A stretch of DNA of 58,119 nt. Source: Acetobacteraceae bacterium. Its GTDB lineage: Bacteria; Pseudomonadota; Alphaproteobacteria; Acetobacterales; Acetobacteraceae. Below are positions 18,597 through 27,392 of this stretch, in pieces (within the stretch, counting starts at the first letter, position 1; every line of letters starts with the position of its first letter). The position numbers were made by a program, and so were the translations under genes. Under the pieces are notes generated by a model. The model saw nothing but the letters and a program-made list of their open reading frames with translations, was not told the DNA's origin and did not search any database. The DNA lies in the NCBI GenBank assembly GCA_947475245.1, contig CANJLW010000029.1, positions 1-58,119 on the forward strand, given 5' to 3'.

Positions 18597-19291
18597 TGCT
18601 CGAAATTCGCGATCTGCATGCCTATTACGGGCAGAGCCATATCCTCCACGGCGTCGATCTCGACGTTCAGGAAGGGGAAATCGTCAGTCTGCTGGGCCGC
18701 AACGGGGTCGGGCGGTCAACGACCTGCAAGGCCATCATGGGGCTGGTGCCGCCGCAAGGGTCGGTCCGCTACCGCGGTAAGGAACTTGCCGGGTTGCGCA
18801 GCGACATGGTCGCCCAGTCCGGCATCGGCTACGTGCCCGAAGATCGGCAGATCTTCCCGACTCTGACGGTGCGTCAGAATCTGGAACTCGGCCTGAAGAA
18901 GGCAGGCAAGTTCGGCCGCTGGAATTTCGAGGACGTCTATCGGCTGTTCCCCAACCTGGCCAACCGGCAAAACACCGCGGCCGGGGTGCTGTCGGGCGGC
19001 GAGCAGCAAATGCTGACGATGTGCCGCACGCTGATGGGCGATCCCGATCTGATCTTGATCGACGAACCGACCGAAGGCCTCGCGCCCAAGCTCGTGGAAC
19101 AGGTCGGCGATTTGTTGGGAGAGATCGCCAAGCGCGGTGTGTCGATCCTGCTGGTCGAACAGAAGCTGACGATCGCGCTGCGTATTTCCCGCCGGCTTTA
19201 TGTCATGGGACACGGGCGCATCGTGTTCGAAGGCACGCCCGACGATTTGGCCAACAATGCCGGCATCCGGCAAGAATGGCTGGAAGTCTGA
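18596..19291 (+). CDS. livF: Branched-chain amino-acid type ABC ATPase LivF, Walker A Lys to Arg
   Basis: A 231-residue ATP-binding subunit. The signature VLSGGEQQMLTMCRTLM, Walker B LILIDEPTEGLAP and switch ILLVEQKL are all normal. Walker A reads GRNGVGRSTT, with Arg40 (codon CGG at 18713-18715) in the place of the Lys that binds ATP phosphates. Arg is found there in some LivF relatives, so this may be a tolerated variant with an asymmetric ATPase pair, but it could reduce turnover. The start overlaps the livG stop in TGATG. It is the last gene of the operon, followed by a strong hairpin. Confidence 0.94.
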   Translation: MLEIRDLHAYYGQSHILHGVDLDVQEGEIVSLLGRNGVGRSTTCKAIMGLVPPQGSVRYRGKELAGLRSDMVAQSGIGYVPEDRQIFPTLTVRQNLELGLKKAGKFGRWNFEDVYRLFPNLANRQNTAAGVLSGGEQQMLTMCRTLMGDPDLILIDEPTEGLAPKLVEQVGDLLGEIAKRGVSILLVEQKLTIALRISRRLYVMGHGRIVFEGTPDDLANNAGIRQEWLEV

Positions 19292-19299
19292 CCTGAGCC

Positions 19300-19330
19300 G
19301 CCGTCGCCACCGATGTGGCGACGGCGTTTC
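19300..19330. terminator. Terminator hairpin between livF and SDR gene
   Basis: GCCGTCGCCAC (19300-19310) and GTGGCGACGGC (19315-19325) form a perfect 11-pair stem with a CGAT loop, followed by GTTTC on plus. The genes on both sides converge here, so it probably ends both transcripts. Confidence 0.7.
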
Positions 19331-19341
19331 GTCAGGGGTTG

Positions 19342-20253
19342 CTACTTGATGCGGCCCATGGCCCGCAGCTTCTCCACCACATTGCCCATCATGCCGATAT
19401 AGGGCTTCGCGGTCGAAAGGTCGCGGATCGTGTCCATCTGGTCGCGCACCATCTCGATCGAGACCGGTTCGGCCGGATCGAACTGCACGCCTTCGGTCAC
19501 GAAGTACTGCACGCGGGCATAGCCGCCGGCGGTCGCGGCCATGATCTCGCCGTTCTGGTCGCATTCCTCGCTGCACAGCCACGCGACAACCGGGGAAACC
19601 AGTTCCGGCTTCATCCAGGGGCCGACATCGGGCGGCAGCAGGGATTCGGTCATGCGGGTCAGCGCCGACGGGGAAATGGCATTCAGGCGGATGTTGTATT
19701 TGCCGCCTTCGTGCCGCAGCACGTTGATCAGGCCGTTCACCGCCATCTTCGCCGCGCCGTAGTTGGCCTGGCCGAAGTTGCCGACGGTGCCGGAGCCTGA
19801 CGTGGTCACCACGATCCGCCCGTACTGCTGCTTGCGCATGATCGGCCACGCGGCCTTGGTGCAGTAGACGGTGCCGAAATGGTGCACCTGATTGACGAAC
19901 TCGTAATCCGCCATGTCGAGGTTGTTGAAGCTTTTGTCGCGCAGGATACCGGCGTTGTTCACCAGGATGTCGAGCCGTCCCCAGGTATCCATCGCCGTTT
20001 CGATAATGGTGTTGGCGGCCTTTTCCTCGGCGACCGAGGCGTAGCTGGCCACGGCCTCACCGCCCGCGGCCTTGATTTCCGCGACGACCTTGTCGGCGAC
20101 GGCCGCGACGGTGCCGACACCGTCAACCGCGCCGCCCGGATCGTTCACGACGACCTTGGCGCCGCGCGATGCCAGCAGCATGGCGTGCGAGCGGCCCAGC
20201 CCGGCACCGGCGCCGGTAACGATGGCCACGCGGCCATCAAAACGAACATCCAT
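19342..20253 (-). CDS. Short-chain dehydrogenase/reductase (hydroxyacyl-CoA dehydrogenase-like)
   Basis: A 303-residue NAD(P)-dependent oxidoreductase. The Rossmann motif is TGAGAGLGRSHAM, NNAG is in VNNAGILRDK, and the catalytic Tyr and Lys are in NYGAAKMAV, with Ser in VVTTSGSG. The insertion after strand 2 (VVNDPGGAVDGVG) and overall length resemble the dehydrogenase part of peroxisomal-type multifunctional beta-oxidation enzymes. It is the last gene of the five-gene minus operon, 3 bases after the alpha/beta hydrolase, and would oxidise a hydroxy or hydroxyacyl intermediate. Confidence 0.92.
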   Translation of the reverse strand: MDVRFDGRVAIVTGAGAGLGRSHAMLLASRGAKVVVNDPGGAVDGVGTVAAVADKVVAEIKAAGGEAVASYASVAEEKAANTIIETAMDTWGRLDILVNNAGILRDKSFNNLDMADYEFVNQVHHFGTVYCTKAAWPIMRKQQYGRIVVTTSGSGTVGNFGQANYGAAKMAVNGLINVLRHEGGKYNIRLNAISPSALTRMTESLLPPDVGPWMKPELVSPVVAWLCSEECDQNGEIMAATAGGYARVQYFVTEGVQFDPAEPVSIEMVRDQMDTIRDLSTAKPYIGMMGNVVEKLRAMGRIK

Positions 20254-20256
20254 CGT

Positions 20257-21147
20257 TTACTCTCCCTTTATTGCGTTGCGAACGAACGAGCCGCCCGAGA
20301 CGATGGCGCGCCTGCCGGCGGCCAGAACCGGGTGGAACAGGTGCCAGACATGGATCATTTCCGGCCAGATCTGAAGGTCGACGACCACGTCGGCCATGCC
20401 GGCCAGTCGCGCCAACCGCAGTGAATCGTCCAGCAGCGTTTCCGCCGCGCCGACCTGGATCAGCAGCGGCGGCAGGCCGCGCAGCTCTCCGTAGATCGGG
20501 GCCGCATAGGGCGATTTCGGATCGGCGCCGGCCAGATAGGTCTGCGCCATCATCAGGATCGTCGGCTTCTGCACGGTCGGGTCGGTTGCCGCCCGATCGA
20601 CGAACGAAGCGCCCAGGGCTTCCATGTCGACCCAGGGGGAAATGCACCAGCCGCAGGCGGCATTCGGCAATCCGGCGTCACGGATCGCGAGCATCGCGCC
20701 GACCACCAGCCCGCCGCCGGCGCTGTCGCCGACGATGGCGATCTTCTCGGGCTTGATGCCCTGTTCGAGCAGATAGCGGTAGGCGGCGACCGAATCCTCG
20801 ACGGCGGCCGGGAACGGGTGTTCCGGCGCCATGCGATAGTCGATCGCCAGCGTGCGCGTGCCCGCGGCACGTCCGACTTCGGACGCCACATGGCGATGGC
20901 TGTCGAGCGAGCCGATCACATAGCCGCCGCCGTGCAGATACAGCACCGCGCTGTCGGCGTCGGCTTTCGGGGTGGAGGTCCACTCCGACGGTACGCCGTT
21001 GGCGCTGACCTTTTCGACGGTCACGTCGGCGGCGAGGCCGAAGTTCAGGCCGCGCGCGTCAATGTCGCGGCGCATCTGCGCCACTTCGGTTGCCCGCGTG
21101 CGGCCGGCGATCAGCGCGCGCAGGGCGACAATTTCAGGGTCCGCCAT
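20257..21147 (-). CDS. Alpha/beta hydrolase, hormone-sensitive-lipase type
   Basis: A 296-residue esterase-like enzyme. The oxyanion motif YLHGGGYVIGS (about 70) and the nucleophile elbow GDSAGGG (about 142) define the HSL family. The C-terminal acid and His are likely in the AAETLLDDS and MIHVWHLF segments. It is cytoplasmic, with no signal peptide. It would hydrolyse an ester or lactone made by the upstream oxidoreductases. It is spaced 3 bases from the neighbours on each side within the operon. Confidence 0.92.
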   Translation of the reverse strand: MADPEIVALRALIAGRTRATEVAQMRRDIDARGLNFGLAADVTVEKVSANGVPSEWTSTPKADADSAVLYLHGGGYVIGSLDSHRHVASEVGRAAGTRTLAIDYRMAPEHPFPAAVEDSVAAYRYLLEQGIKPEKIAIVGDSAGGGLVVGAMLAIRDAGLPNAACGWCISPWVDMEALGASFVDRAATDPTVQKPTILMMAQTYLAGADPKSPYAAPIYGELRGLPPLLIQVGAAETLLDDSLRLARLAGMADVVVDLQIWPEMIHVWHLFHPVLAAGRRAIVSGGSFVRNAIKGE

Positions 21148-21150
21148 GTT

Positions 21151-21468
21151 TCATCCTTCCCTTTCGTCGGCCACGCTCATGACTTCGCGCGTGCGGACGA
21201 CTTTGTTACCCCAGCACCGGTCGAACTCGGCGATCAGGGCGGCGATTTCCGGGCCGTCCATGATCGCGTTCAGCCGATCCAACGATTCGAACTGGTAATA
21301 GGCGCAATGCACCGCCGGGTCGTTCTGGCTCCAACCGCGCCAGGCGCGGCCGATCCGGAACGCCTTGGCGGCGTCGGGCATATGCTCCGTTGAGTACCAG
21401 CGATCAAAGGCCGAGCGGTCGGCGGCGTCAGCCACCGTCGCCCGGACGACAAGCCATGCCTTTGACAT
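21151..21468 (-). CDS. EthD/DUF4286-like single-domain protein
   Basis: A 105-residue protein with one ferredoxin-like repeat: FDRWYSTEHMPDAAKAF, then AWRGWS, then AYYQFESLDRLNAIM. It resembles each half of the protein at 4611-5279. In degradative operons such proteins are small isomerases, dehalogenases or accessory binders; the exact role is not predictable. The start shares one base with the stop of the FAH gene (TGATG), so translation is coupled. Confidence 0.8.
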   Translation of the reverse strand: MSKAWLVVRATVADAADRSAFDRWYSTEHMPDAAKAFRIGRAWRGWSQNDPAVHCAYYQFESLDRLNAIMDGPEIAALIAEFDRCWGNKVVRTREVMSVADEREG

Positions 21469-22391
21469 CAGGCGGTCGGCGCGTATTTGCCGGTCAATTG
21501 CGGCGTCGGGCCGTCCTGTCCCTTTTCCTTGCGATCCTGGCGGGTTTCGCGCGACCAGGTGCGCTTCAGGTCGTCCTTGACGTTGAACGTCAGGCGTCCG
21601 AGGCCCTGGACTTCCAGTTCCACGACGTCGCCGTCCATGAAGCTGGACAGGCCGCGATGGTTGGTGCCGGTGGCCAGGATATCGCCGGGTTCCAGCGTAT
21701 GGACCGAACTGACCCATTCGATGCAGCGCGCGATCTGGTGCGCCATGTCGTTCGTGTTGAAGTCCTGCTTGCACTCGCCGTTGACCCACAGCTTGACCGG
21801 CAGGTTCTGCGGGTCCGCGATCTCGTCCTTCGTGACCAGATAAGGGCCGACGGGGGCGAAGGTGGCGCGTGACTTCATGGCGAAGAACCCGGCGGAGGCC
21901 AGGCCGCGCGCGGAGCCATCGATGAAGTTCATATAGCCGAACACGTAGTCCATCGCGTCGGCGGCGGAGACGTTGGAGGCGCGCTTGCCGATCACCAGCG
22001 CCATTTCGGCCTCGCCTTCGAAGATCGTGGCGGGCGCGTCCGGCAGCACCATCGTGTCGCCCTGGCCGATAACGGCGGTGGCGGCCTTATGGAAGGCGTT
22101 GATCTGCGGCTTTTTCGGCAGCGTGCCGTTTTCCATGTAGTTCACCGCCATGCACACGATGTTGCCCGGCTTCGGGGTCGGCGCCTGCAGCTTGACGGAG
22201 GCGACCGGCACGCCGGCACCGGCGGAGGCGGCTTCGAGCTTGCCGCGATACGCGTCGAAGCGCGCGATCAGGCCGGACATCAGGTCGCCGGGTCCGGTAT
22301 GCGGGATGTCGCTGACCGCGGCGGTCACGTCGACGATGCTGTCGCCCTTGACCACGCCGAGGCGGTAATCGTTGAAGAACGCGAGTTTCAT
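21468..22391 (-). CDS. Fumarylacetoacetate hydrolase family protein
   Basis: A 307-residue cytoplasmic enzyme of the FAH superfamily, which cleaves C-C bonds or decarboxylates beta-dicarbonyl products of ring opening. The catalytic core shows CMAVNYMENG, IFEGEAEMALVIGKRA (metal-binding Glu pair), GYMNFIDGSARG, and PGDILATGTNHRG near the end. A GAGAGGGAGA ribosome site precedes the ATG at 22391. A paralogue sits in the divergent operon at 26556-27392, so two related ring-opening hydrolases flank the same control region. Confidence 0.93.
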   Translation of the reverse strand: MKLAFFNDYRLGVVKGDSIVDVTAAVSDIPHTGPGDLMSGLIARFDAYRGKLEAASAGAGVPVASVKLQAPTPKPGNIVCMAVNYMENGTLPKKPQINAFHKAATAVIGQGDTMVLPDAPATIFEGEAEMALVIGKRASNVSAADAMDYVFGYMNFIDGSARGLASAGFFAMKSRATFAPVGPYLVTKDEIADPQNLPVKLWVNGECKQDFNTNDMAHQIARCIEWVSSVHTLEPGDILATGTNHRGLSSFMDGDVVELEVQGLGRLTFNVKDDLKRTWSRETRQDRKEKGQDGPTPQLTGKYAPTA

Positions 22392-22436
22392 GTTTCTCTC
22401 CCTCTCGGCCGTCATCCTGGCCCTGATCCGTCTACC

Positions 22437-23423
22437 CTACTCCCCGGTCAGGTCAGCCAGCAACGGCAGGGCGTCGCGGGCGAACCAGGCGATCTGTTCC
22501 TGCCGCTGTTCGTAGGGGCCGAGCAGGTCGAGGGCGATGTGGCGGACGCCGGCGGCGTGGAATTCGCGGATGCGTTCGGCGACCTGTTGCGGCGTGCCGA
22601 GGGCGCAGTAACGCGCGGCGGCCTTGCGGAAATCCATGGCATAGCGGACCGACAACGTTTCCGTCGCGCGGTCCAGCGCCTGTTCGTAAGTGGCGTCCAG
22701 GCGGGTGAACAGCAGGTGTCCGGTGCCGAACGGCAGCGGCGACCGTCCCGCCTGTTCGGCGGCGGCGTCGATCGTGGCCAGCGCGGCGCGGTACATGTCC
22801 GGCGTGATCACGTAGGCCAAATAGCCATCGCCCAGGCGGCCGATGCGGCGCAGGGCGGGATCTTTCCGACCGGCGAACCAGATGGGCGGTCCGTTCGGCT
22901 GACGCGGCGCGGGGCGCATCGGCACGTCCGCGAACGGGCCGTAGAACCTGCCGTGATGGCTGACGGCCTCTCCGCTGAAGAACTTGCGCAGCACCTGCAC
23001 GCCTTCCGCCAGGCGCGCGCCGCGTTCGTTGTGCGGCACATCGCAGGCGGCATATTCCTTGGGGAACTCTCCGCCCACGCCGACGCCCAGGATCAGCCGC
23101 CCTTCGGTCATGTGATCCAGGCTGATCACCTGCTTCGCCACGGGGGTTGGGTGGCGCAGCGGCAGCAGCAGTACGGATGTGCCCAGGGTCAGGCGGCGGC
23201 TGACCATGGCGGCCTGCGCCAGTTGCAGCATCGGGTCCAGGATCGGCACGGGGAAGGAGATGTGATCGCCGACCCAGAGCGAGTCGTAGCCGGATCGATC
23301 CACCAGTTCGACGAGTGACACCAGTTCGTCGATCGCCGGCAGCCACGGCCCGGTGGCGGGTTCGGTGCGCCGATGGATGGTCTGAATGCCGATGCGCAGC
23401 CTGGTGTCCAGAACAAGGGTCAT
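22437..23423 (-). CDS. LLM-class flavin-dependent oxidoreductase
   Basis: A 328-residue TIM-barrel oxidoreductase of the luciferase-like family. Typical pieces are SGYDSLWVGDHISFP, LTLGTSVLLLPLRHP and GRLILGVGVGGEFPKEY. Members use FMN or F420 to oxygenate or reduce small molecules; which cofactor is used here cannot be read. It is the first gene of a five-gene minus operon (oxidoreductase, FAH, EthD-like, alpha/beta hydrolase, SDR), consistent with a Baeyer-Villiger- or ring-cleavage-type pathway. Confidence 0.92.
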   Translation of the reverse strand: MTLVLDTRLRIGIQTIHRRTEPATGPWLPAIDELVSLVELVDRSGYDSLWVGDHISFPVPILDPMLQLAQAAMVSRRLTLGTSVLLLPLRHPTPVAKQVISLDHMTEGRLILGVGVGGEFPKEYAACDVPHNERGARLAEGVQVLRKFFSGEAVSHHGRFYGPFADVPMRPAPRQPNGPPIWFAGRKDPALRRIGRLGDGYLAYVITPDMYRAALATIDAAAEQAGRSPLPFGTGHLLFTRLDATYEQALDRATETLSVRYAMDFRKAAARYCALGTPQQVAERIREFHAAGVRHIALDLLGPYEQRQEQIAWFARDALPLLADLTGE

Positions 23424-23471
23424 GCGTCGTTTCCGCCCTGAGTGTATTGCCCGGAGTAGGGGCGATCCAAG

Positions 23472-23499
23472 GCCCGACCGTCAAGCGGTCCGGTCGGGC
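23472..23499. promoter_or_regulatory. Inverted repeat between two divergent catabolic operons
   Basis: GCCCGACCG (23472-23480) pairs with CGGTCGGGC (23491-23499), and the inner GACCG/CGGTC (23476-23480, 23486-23490) offers an alternative stem. It lies in the 164-base gap between divergent starts at 23423 and 23588. It could be a regulator site or a leader hairpin of the plus operon; no regulator gene is adjacent. Confidence 0.4.
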
Positions 23500-23587
23500 G
23501 TTCGGGTCTTCCGTGGGGCACCCGGATTGCCACAAAGCCGGCAATACGCTTCTCTCCGGCCTGACAACCAATCCGGAGAGCCACCCC

Positions 23588-24424
23588 ATGCGCGTCTCTG
23601 TCGTGCAGATGAACCCAGGCGCCAACAAGGACGACAACATCGCCCAGGCGCGCCGCCTGATCGACAATGCGGTCGAGGCCGATCGTCCCAATATCGTGAG
23701 CCTGCCGGAGGTCTGGGACAGTCTCGGCGGCGACCGCACGGTGCGTAACGCCAACGCCGAATTGCTGCCGCCCAAGGGTTCCAACGAGCCGGGCGGCCCG
23801 GCTTACGAGTTCCTCCGCCAGACCGCGCGGCAGCACAAAATCCACGTGCATGGCGGTTCGATCATCGAAAAAGGGCCGGAGAAGCTGTTCAACACGACCG
23901 TCGTGTTCAACCCCGACGGCACCGAACTGGCGCGCTATCGCAAGATGCACCTGTTCGACATCGTTGCGCCCGACGGCACCGGTTACCGCGAGAGCAATAC
24001 CTATGGCTCCGGCGACGAGGTCGTGACGTACGAGGCCGACGGCGTGAAGGTCGGATGCGCGATCTGCTACGACATCCGCTTCCCCGATCTGTTCTGGGCG
24101 CTGCGTGCGCAGGGTGCCGAACTGATCTTCCTGCCCAGCGCCTTTACCCTCGCCACCGGCAAGGACCATTGGGAGCCGCTGATCAAGGGACGGGCGATCG
24201 AGACGCAATGCTGGATCGCCGCGCCGGCGACATGGGGCAAGCACCTGGAAGGTAAGGGGGAGGCGCGCTTCACCTATGGCCATTCCCTGGTTGTCGATCC
24301 CTGGGGCCACACCGTCGCCAAAGTCTCCGACGGTATCGGCTGGGCCACCGCTCGGCTTGACCAGACGGTGACCGCCCGGATACGGCGCGATATGCCCGTT
24401 CTCGAGCATCGGAAGCGGATTTGA
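23588..24424 (+). CDS. Carbon-nitrogen hydrolase (nitrilase/omega-amidase-like)
   Basis: A 278-residue nitrilase-superfamily enzyme. The complete triad is visible: Glu41 (SLPEVWD), Lys119 (YRKMHLFDI) and Cys160 ([15 protein letters not shown]). The Nit1/Nit2-like motifs suggest hydrolysis of a small amide rather than a nitrile. It is cytoplasmic. The start at 23588 follows GGAGAG. The stop overlaps the NAD kinase start. It leads the plus catabolic operon, divergent from the LLM oxidoreductase. Confidence 0.93.
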   Translation: MRVSVVQMNPGANKDDNIAQARRLIDNAVEADRPNIVSLPEVWDSLGGDRTVRNANAELLPPKGSNEPGGPAYEFLRQTARQHKIHVHGGSIIEKGPEKLFNTTVVFNPDGTELARYRKMHLFDIVAPDGTGYRESNTYGSGDEVVTYEADGVKVGCAICYDIRFPDLFWALRAQGAELIFLPSAFTLATGKDHWEPLIKGRAIETQCWIAAPATWGKHLEGKGEARFTYGHSLVVDPWGHTVAKVSDGIGWATARLDQTVTARIRRDMPVLEHRKRI

Positions 24425-25248
24425 CCGTCCCCCCCTCCGTGATTACCGCGTCATCCCTGCCGCCGACCGAACCGCGCGAGATTGTGTCCGGTCGTATCGC
24501 CTTCGTCTCCTCTTCCGCCCCGCTCGCGCTCGACGCCCGCGCTCGGCTGTCAGCGCGCTATGGCGATTGCCCGTTCGATCAGGCCGATATCGTGGTGGCG
24601 CTGGGCGGCGACGGGTTCATGCTGGAAACCATCCACCGCGTGCTGGAACGCAACGTGCCGGTCTACGGCATGAACCGCGGTTCGGTAGGCTTTCTGATGA
24701 ACCTGTATAACGAGGACGATCTGCTGACGCGCCTGTCGAACGCGCAGGCGGCGGAACTGTTTCCGTTGCGCATGCACGCGGTGACGGAAACCGGGTCGGT
24801 GGAAGAGGCGCTGGCGTTCAACGAGGTCAGCCTGCTGCGGCAATTGCGCCAGGCCTCCAAGATCAGGATCACCATCGACGGGCGGGTGAGGTTGCAGGAG
24901 TTGTCCTGCGACGGGGTGCTGATTTCGACCCCCGCGGGATCGACGGCCTATAACCTTTCGGCGCATGGCCCCATCGTGCCGTTGTCGGCCAACCTGCTGC
25001 CGCTGACGCCGATCAGCGCATTTCGCCCGCGACGCTGGCGCGGCGCTCTGCTGCCCAGTTCGGCGGAGGTGCTGTTCGAGGTGCTGGAGACCGACAAGCG
25101 CCCGACCGCCGCCGTCGCCGACTTCACCGAAGTGCGCAATGTCGCGTCGGTCGCCGTCAGCGAGGATCGCACCGTCAGCGTGACCGTTCTGTTCAACCCC
25201 GATCAAGGGCTGTCGGAACGGATCATCACCGAGCAATTCACCGTTTGA
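24421..25248 (+). CDS. nadK: NAD kinase
   Basis: Phosphorylates NAD to NADP in the cytoplasm. The 275-residue product has the GGDG motif (about 62-65, [14 protein letters not shown]), [19 protein letters not shown] and the ATP/NAD site [16 protein letters not shown]. The start is a TTG overlapping the stop of the nitrilase-like gene; GTG at 24439 is an alternative that still keeps the whole domain. A housekeeping gene inside an otherwise catabolic operon suggests simple read-through placement. Confidence 0.95.
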   Translation: MTVPPSVITASSLPPTEPREIVSGRIAFVSSSAPLALDARARLSARYGDCPFDQADIVVALGGDGFMLETIHRVLERNVPVYGMNRGSVGFLMNLYNEDDLLTRLSNAQAAELFPLRMHAVTETGSVEEALAFNEVSLLRQLRQASKIRITIDGRVRLQELSCDGVLISTPAGSTAYNLSAHGPIVPLSANLLPLTPISAFRPRRWRGALLPSSAEVLFEVLETDKRPTAAVADFTEVRNVASVAVSEDRTVSVTVLFNPDQGLSERIITEQFTV

Positions 25249-25267
25249 TATCCGGAGGAAACAAACC

Positions 25268-26458
25268 ATGACAACTCTGCCACTGCAAACGGTCGAGCCC
25301 GCGGGTGTCGGCCTGGATGCCGCCGCGCTGGGACGACTGTCGGCCGCGCTCGAAAGCCGTATCGCCGACGGTCACATTCCCGGCGCGGTCGCGCTGATCG
25401 CGCGCCATGGCAAGGTCGCGTATTTCAACAGCTTCGGCCAACAGAACCCGGTCACCGGCGCGCCGATGACGAACGACTCGCTGTTCCGCATCTATTCGAT
25501 GACGAAGGCGATCGTGTCGGTCGGCGTCATGATGCTGTGGGAAGAAGGCCGGCTGCTGCTGGGCGACCCGATCGGCAAGTATCTGCCGGCGTTGGCCAAT
25601 CCGCAGGTCGGGGTGGTCAAGGACGGGGTGCTGACCACGGTGCCCGCCGACCGGGCGATCACGGTGCAGGACCTGCTGCGCCATACCTCCGGCCTGACCT
25701 ACGAATTCCGCGGCACCAGCCTGGTGCACAAGGCCTATGTGGATGCCAGGATCTCTCGTCTGAAGCAGACGAACGAGGAGCATGTCGCGGCGCTGGGTTC
25801 CGTGCCGCTGCTGCATCAACCGGGCGCGCATTGGGAATACAGCCGCTCCACCGACGTGCTGGGCCGCCTGATCGAGGTGATCTCGGGGCAGACGCTGGGC
25901 GTGTTCCTGCAAGAACGCATCCTGGGGCCGCTGGGCATGGTGGATACCGGCTTCTCGGTGCCGGAGGCGGATCACGGTCGCATCGCCGAACCCTTCGCCA
26001 AGGACCCCGAAAATGGCACCGACGTGGTGCTGCTGGACGTGCGGCGGAAGGCGATCTTTGAATCCGGCGGCGGCGGCCTGGTGGCCAGCACGATGGATTA
26101 TGCGCGGTTCATGGCGATGCTGATCAACGGCGGGCGGCTGGACAAGGTGCGTCTGCTGGGCCGCAAGACGGTCGAACTGATGACATCCGATCACCTGGGC
26201 GCGGACATCCCGGCGTCGCCCGATCTGCTGCCGCCCGGCCATGGGTTCGGCCTGGGCTTCGCGGTGCGCACCAGCGCGGGCATGGCACCGTTTCCCGGCT
26301 CCGTCGGCAACTACTACTGGGGCGGCGCGGCAGGAACGACGTTCTGGGTCGATCCGGTGGAACGCCTGTTCGCGGTGCTGATGATCCAGGCACCGGTGCA
26401 GCGGGAGCATTATCGCGTGCTGTTCCGCGACCTCGTCTACGCCGCGATCACCGACTGA
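25268..26458 (+). CDS. Serine hydrolase, beta-lactamase/esterase EstB type
   Basis: A 396-residue class C beta-lactamase-fold hydrolase without a signal peptide, so more likely a cytoplasmic esterase than a resistance enzyme. The nucleophile motif is Ser77-Met-Thr-Lys80 (FRIYSMTKAIVS). The Tyr motif is WEYSRSTDVLG, and GGAAGTTFWVDP stands near the third motif. Nineteen bases separate it from nadK, with a GGAGGAAA ribosome site between. A 12-pair hairpin follows it. Confidence 0.9.
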   Translation: MTTLPLQTVEPAGVGLDAAALGRLSAALESRIADGHIPGAVALIARHGKVAYFNSFGQQNPVTGAPMTNDSLFRIYSMTKAIVSVGVMMLWEEGRLLLGDPIGKYLPALANPQVGVVKDGVLTTVPADRAITVQDLLRHTSGLTYEFRGTSLVHKAYVDARISRLKQTNEEHVAALGSVPLLHQPGAHWEYSRSTDVLGRLIEVISGQTLGVFLQERILGPLGMVDTGFSVPEADHGRIAEPFAKDPENGTDVVLLDVRRKAIFESGGGGLVASTMDYARFMAMLINGGRLDKVRLLGRKTVELMTSDHLGADIPASPDLLPPGHGFGLGFAVRTSAGMAPFPGSVGNYYWGGAAGTTFWVDPVERLFAVLMIQAPVQREHYRVLFRDLVYAAITD

Positions 26459-26486
26459 GCCCCAGTCCGACGTGTAACGGGGTTGC

Positions 26487-26515
26487 GAACCGGGGCGCAT
26501 GGCGCGCCCCGGTTC
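26487..26515. terminator. Strong GC hairpin between serine hydrolase and FAH genes
   Basis: GAACCGGGGCGC (26487-26498) pairs perfectly with GCGCCCCGGTTC (26504-26515) around ATGGC. A further CGGGG/CCCCG pairing outside can extend the stem past a small internal loop. No T-run follows. It may terminate partially or stabilise the upstream message, splitting the operon in two. Confidence 0.55.
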
Positions 26516-26555
26516 GGCCCCGTCGATCGACCCATTTCATCCGGAGACCGCCAGC

Positions 26556-27392
26556 ATGAAACTCATGAGCTTTCGTCGCCCCGACGGGACGAGCAGTTGG
26601 GGCATCGCCAAGGGCGACGGCGTCATCGACCTTGGTTCCCGCGCGCCGTCGCTGAAACACGCGCTGTGGGCCACGGCGTCGCTGGCCGATGAGGCGTCGG
26701 CGCATACGACCTTCAAGCTCGCGGATGTCGGCTTCCTGCCGCCGATCCCGGACCCGGAGAAGATCCTCTGTGTTGGGCTGAATTATCTGAGCCACATCAA
26801 GGAAGGCGGGCGCGAACCGCCGGAGAAGCCGATCATCTTCACGCGCTACCCGAACTCCCAGGTCGGGCACGGGCAGGCGATGGAACGGCCGAATGCCTCG
26901 ATCACCTTCGACTACGAAGGCGAGTTGGCAGTGATCATCGGCAAGCGTTGCCGCCATGTGAAGAAGGCCGACTGGCAGAGCGTCGTTGCCGGCTATTCCT
27001 GCTACAATGACGGTTCGATCCGCGAATGGCAGCGTCATTCCACGCAGTTCATTCCGGGCAAGAACTTTTTCAAGTCCGGCGCGTTCGGCCCCTGGATCGT
27101 GACGCCGGAAGAAGCCGGCGAGATCACCCAGGCCCACCTGATGACACGGGTGAACGGGGTCGAACAGCAGCACGCCACTGTCGACGATCTGTGTTTCGAC
27201 ATTCCGACATTGATCGAATACTGCTCCACCTTCACCCAGTTGGAAGCGGGCGACGTGATCGTGACGGGCACGACCGGCGGCGTAGGCGCGTATCAGAAGC
27301 CGCCGCTGTGGATGAAGCCTGGCGATACCGTTGAAGTGGAGATCACGAATATTGGCGTGCTGCGCAACACCGTGGTGCAGGAACCGACGTGA
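26556..27392 (+). CDS. Fumarylacetoacetate hydrolase family protein
   Basis: A 278-residue FAH-superfamily enzyme. The catalytic region reads KILCVGLNYLSHIKEGG, ITFDYEGELAVIIGKR, GYSCYNDGSIREWQ and AGDVIVTGTTGGVG. These carry the metal-binding acids and the His of the charge relay. A role in cleaving acylpyruvate- or oxalocrotonate-like intermediates is typical. The start at 26556 opens MKLMSFRRPDG, normal for the family. The stop overlaps the GTG start of the acyl-CoA ligase, so the two are coupled. It is related to, but clearly different from, the protein at 21468-22391. Confidence 0.93.
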   Translation: MKLMSFRRPDGTSSWGIAKGDGVIDLGSRAPSLKHALWATASLADEASAHTTFKLADVGFLPPIPDPEKILCVGLNYLSHIKEGGREPPEKPIIFTRYPNSQVGHGQAMERPNASITFDYEGELAVIIGKRCRHVKKADWQSVVAGYSCYNDGSIREWQRHSTQFIPGKNFFKSGAFGPWIVTPEEAGEITQAHLMTRVNGVEQQHATVDDLCFDIPTLIEYCSTFTQLEAGDVIVTGTTGGVGAYQKPPLWMKPGDTVEVEITNIGVLRNTVVQEPT

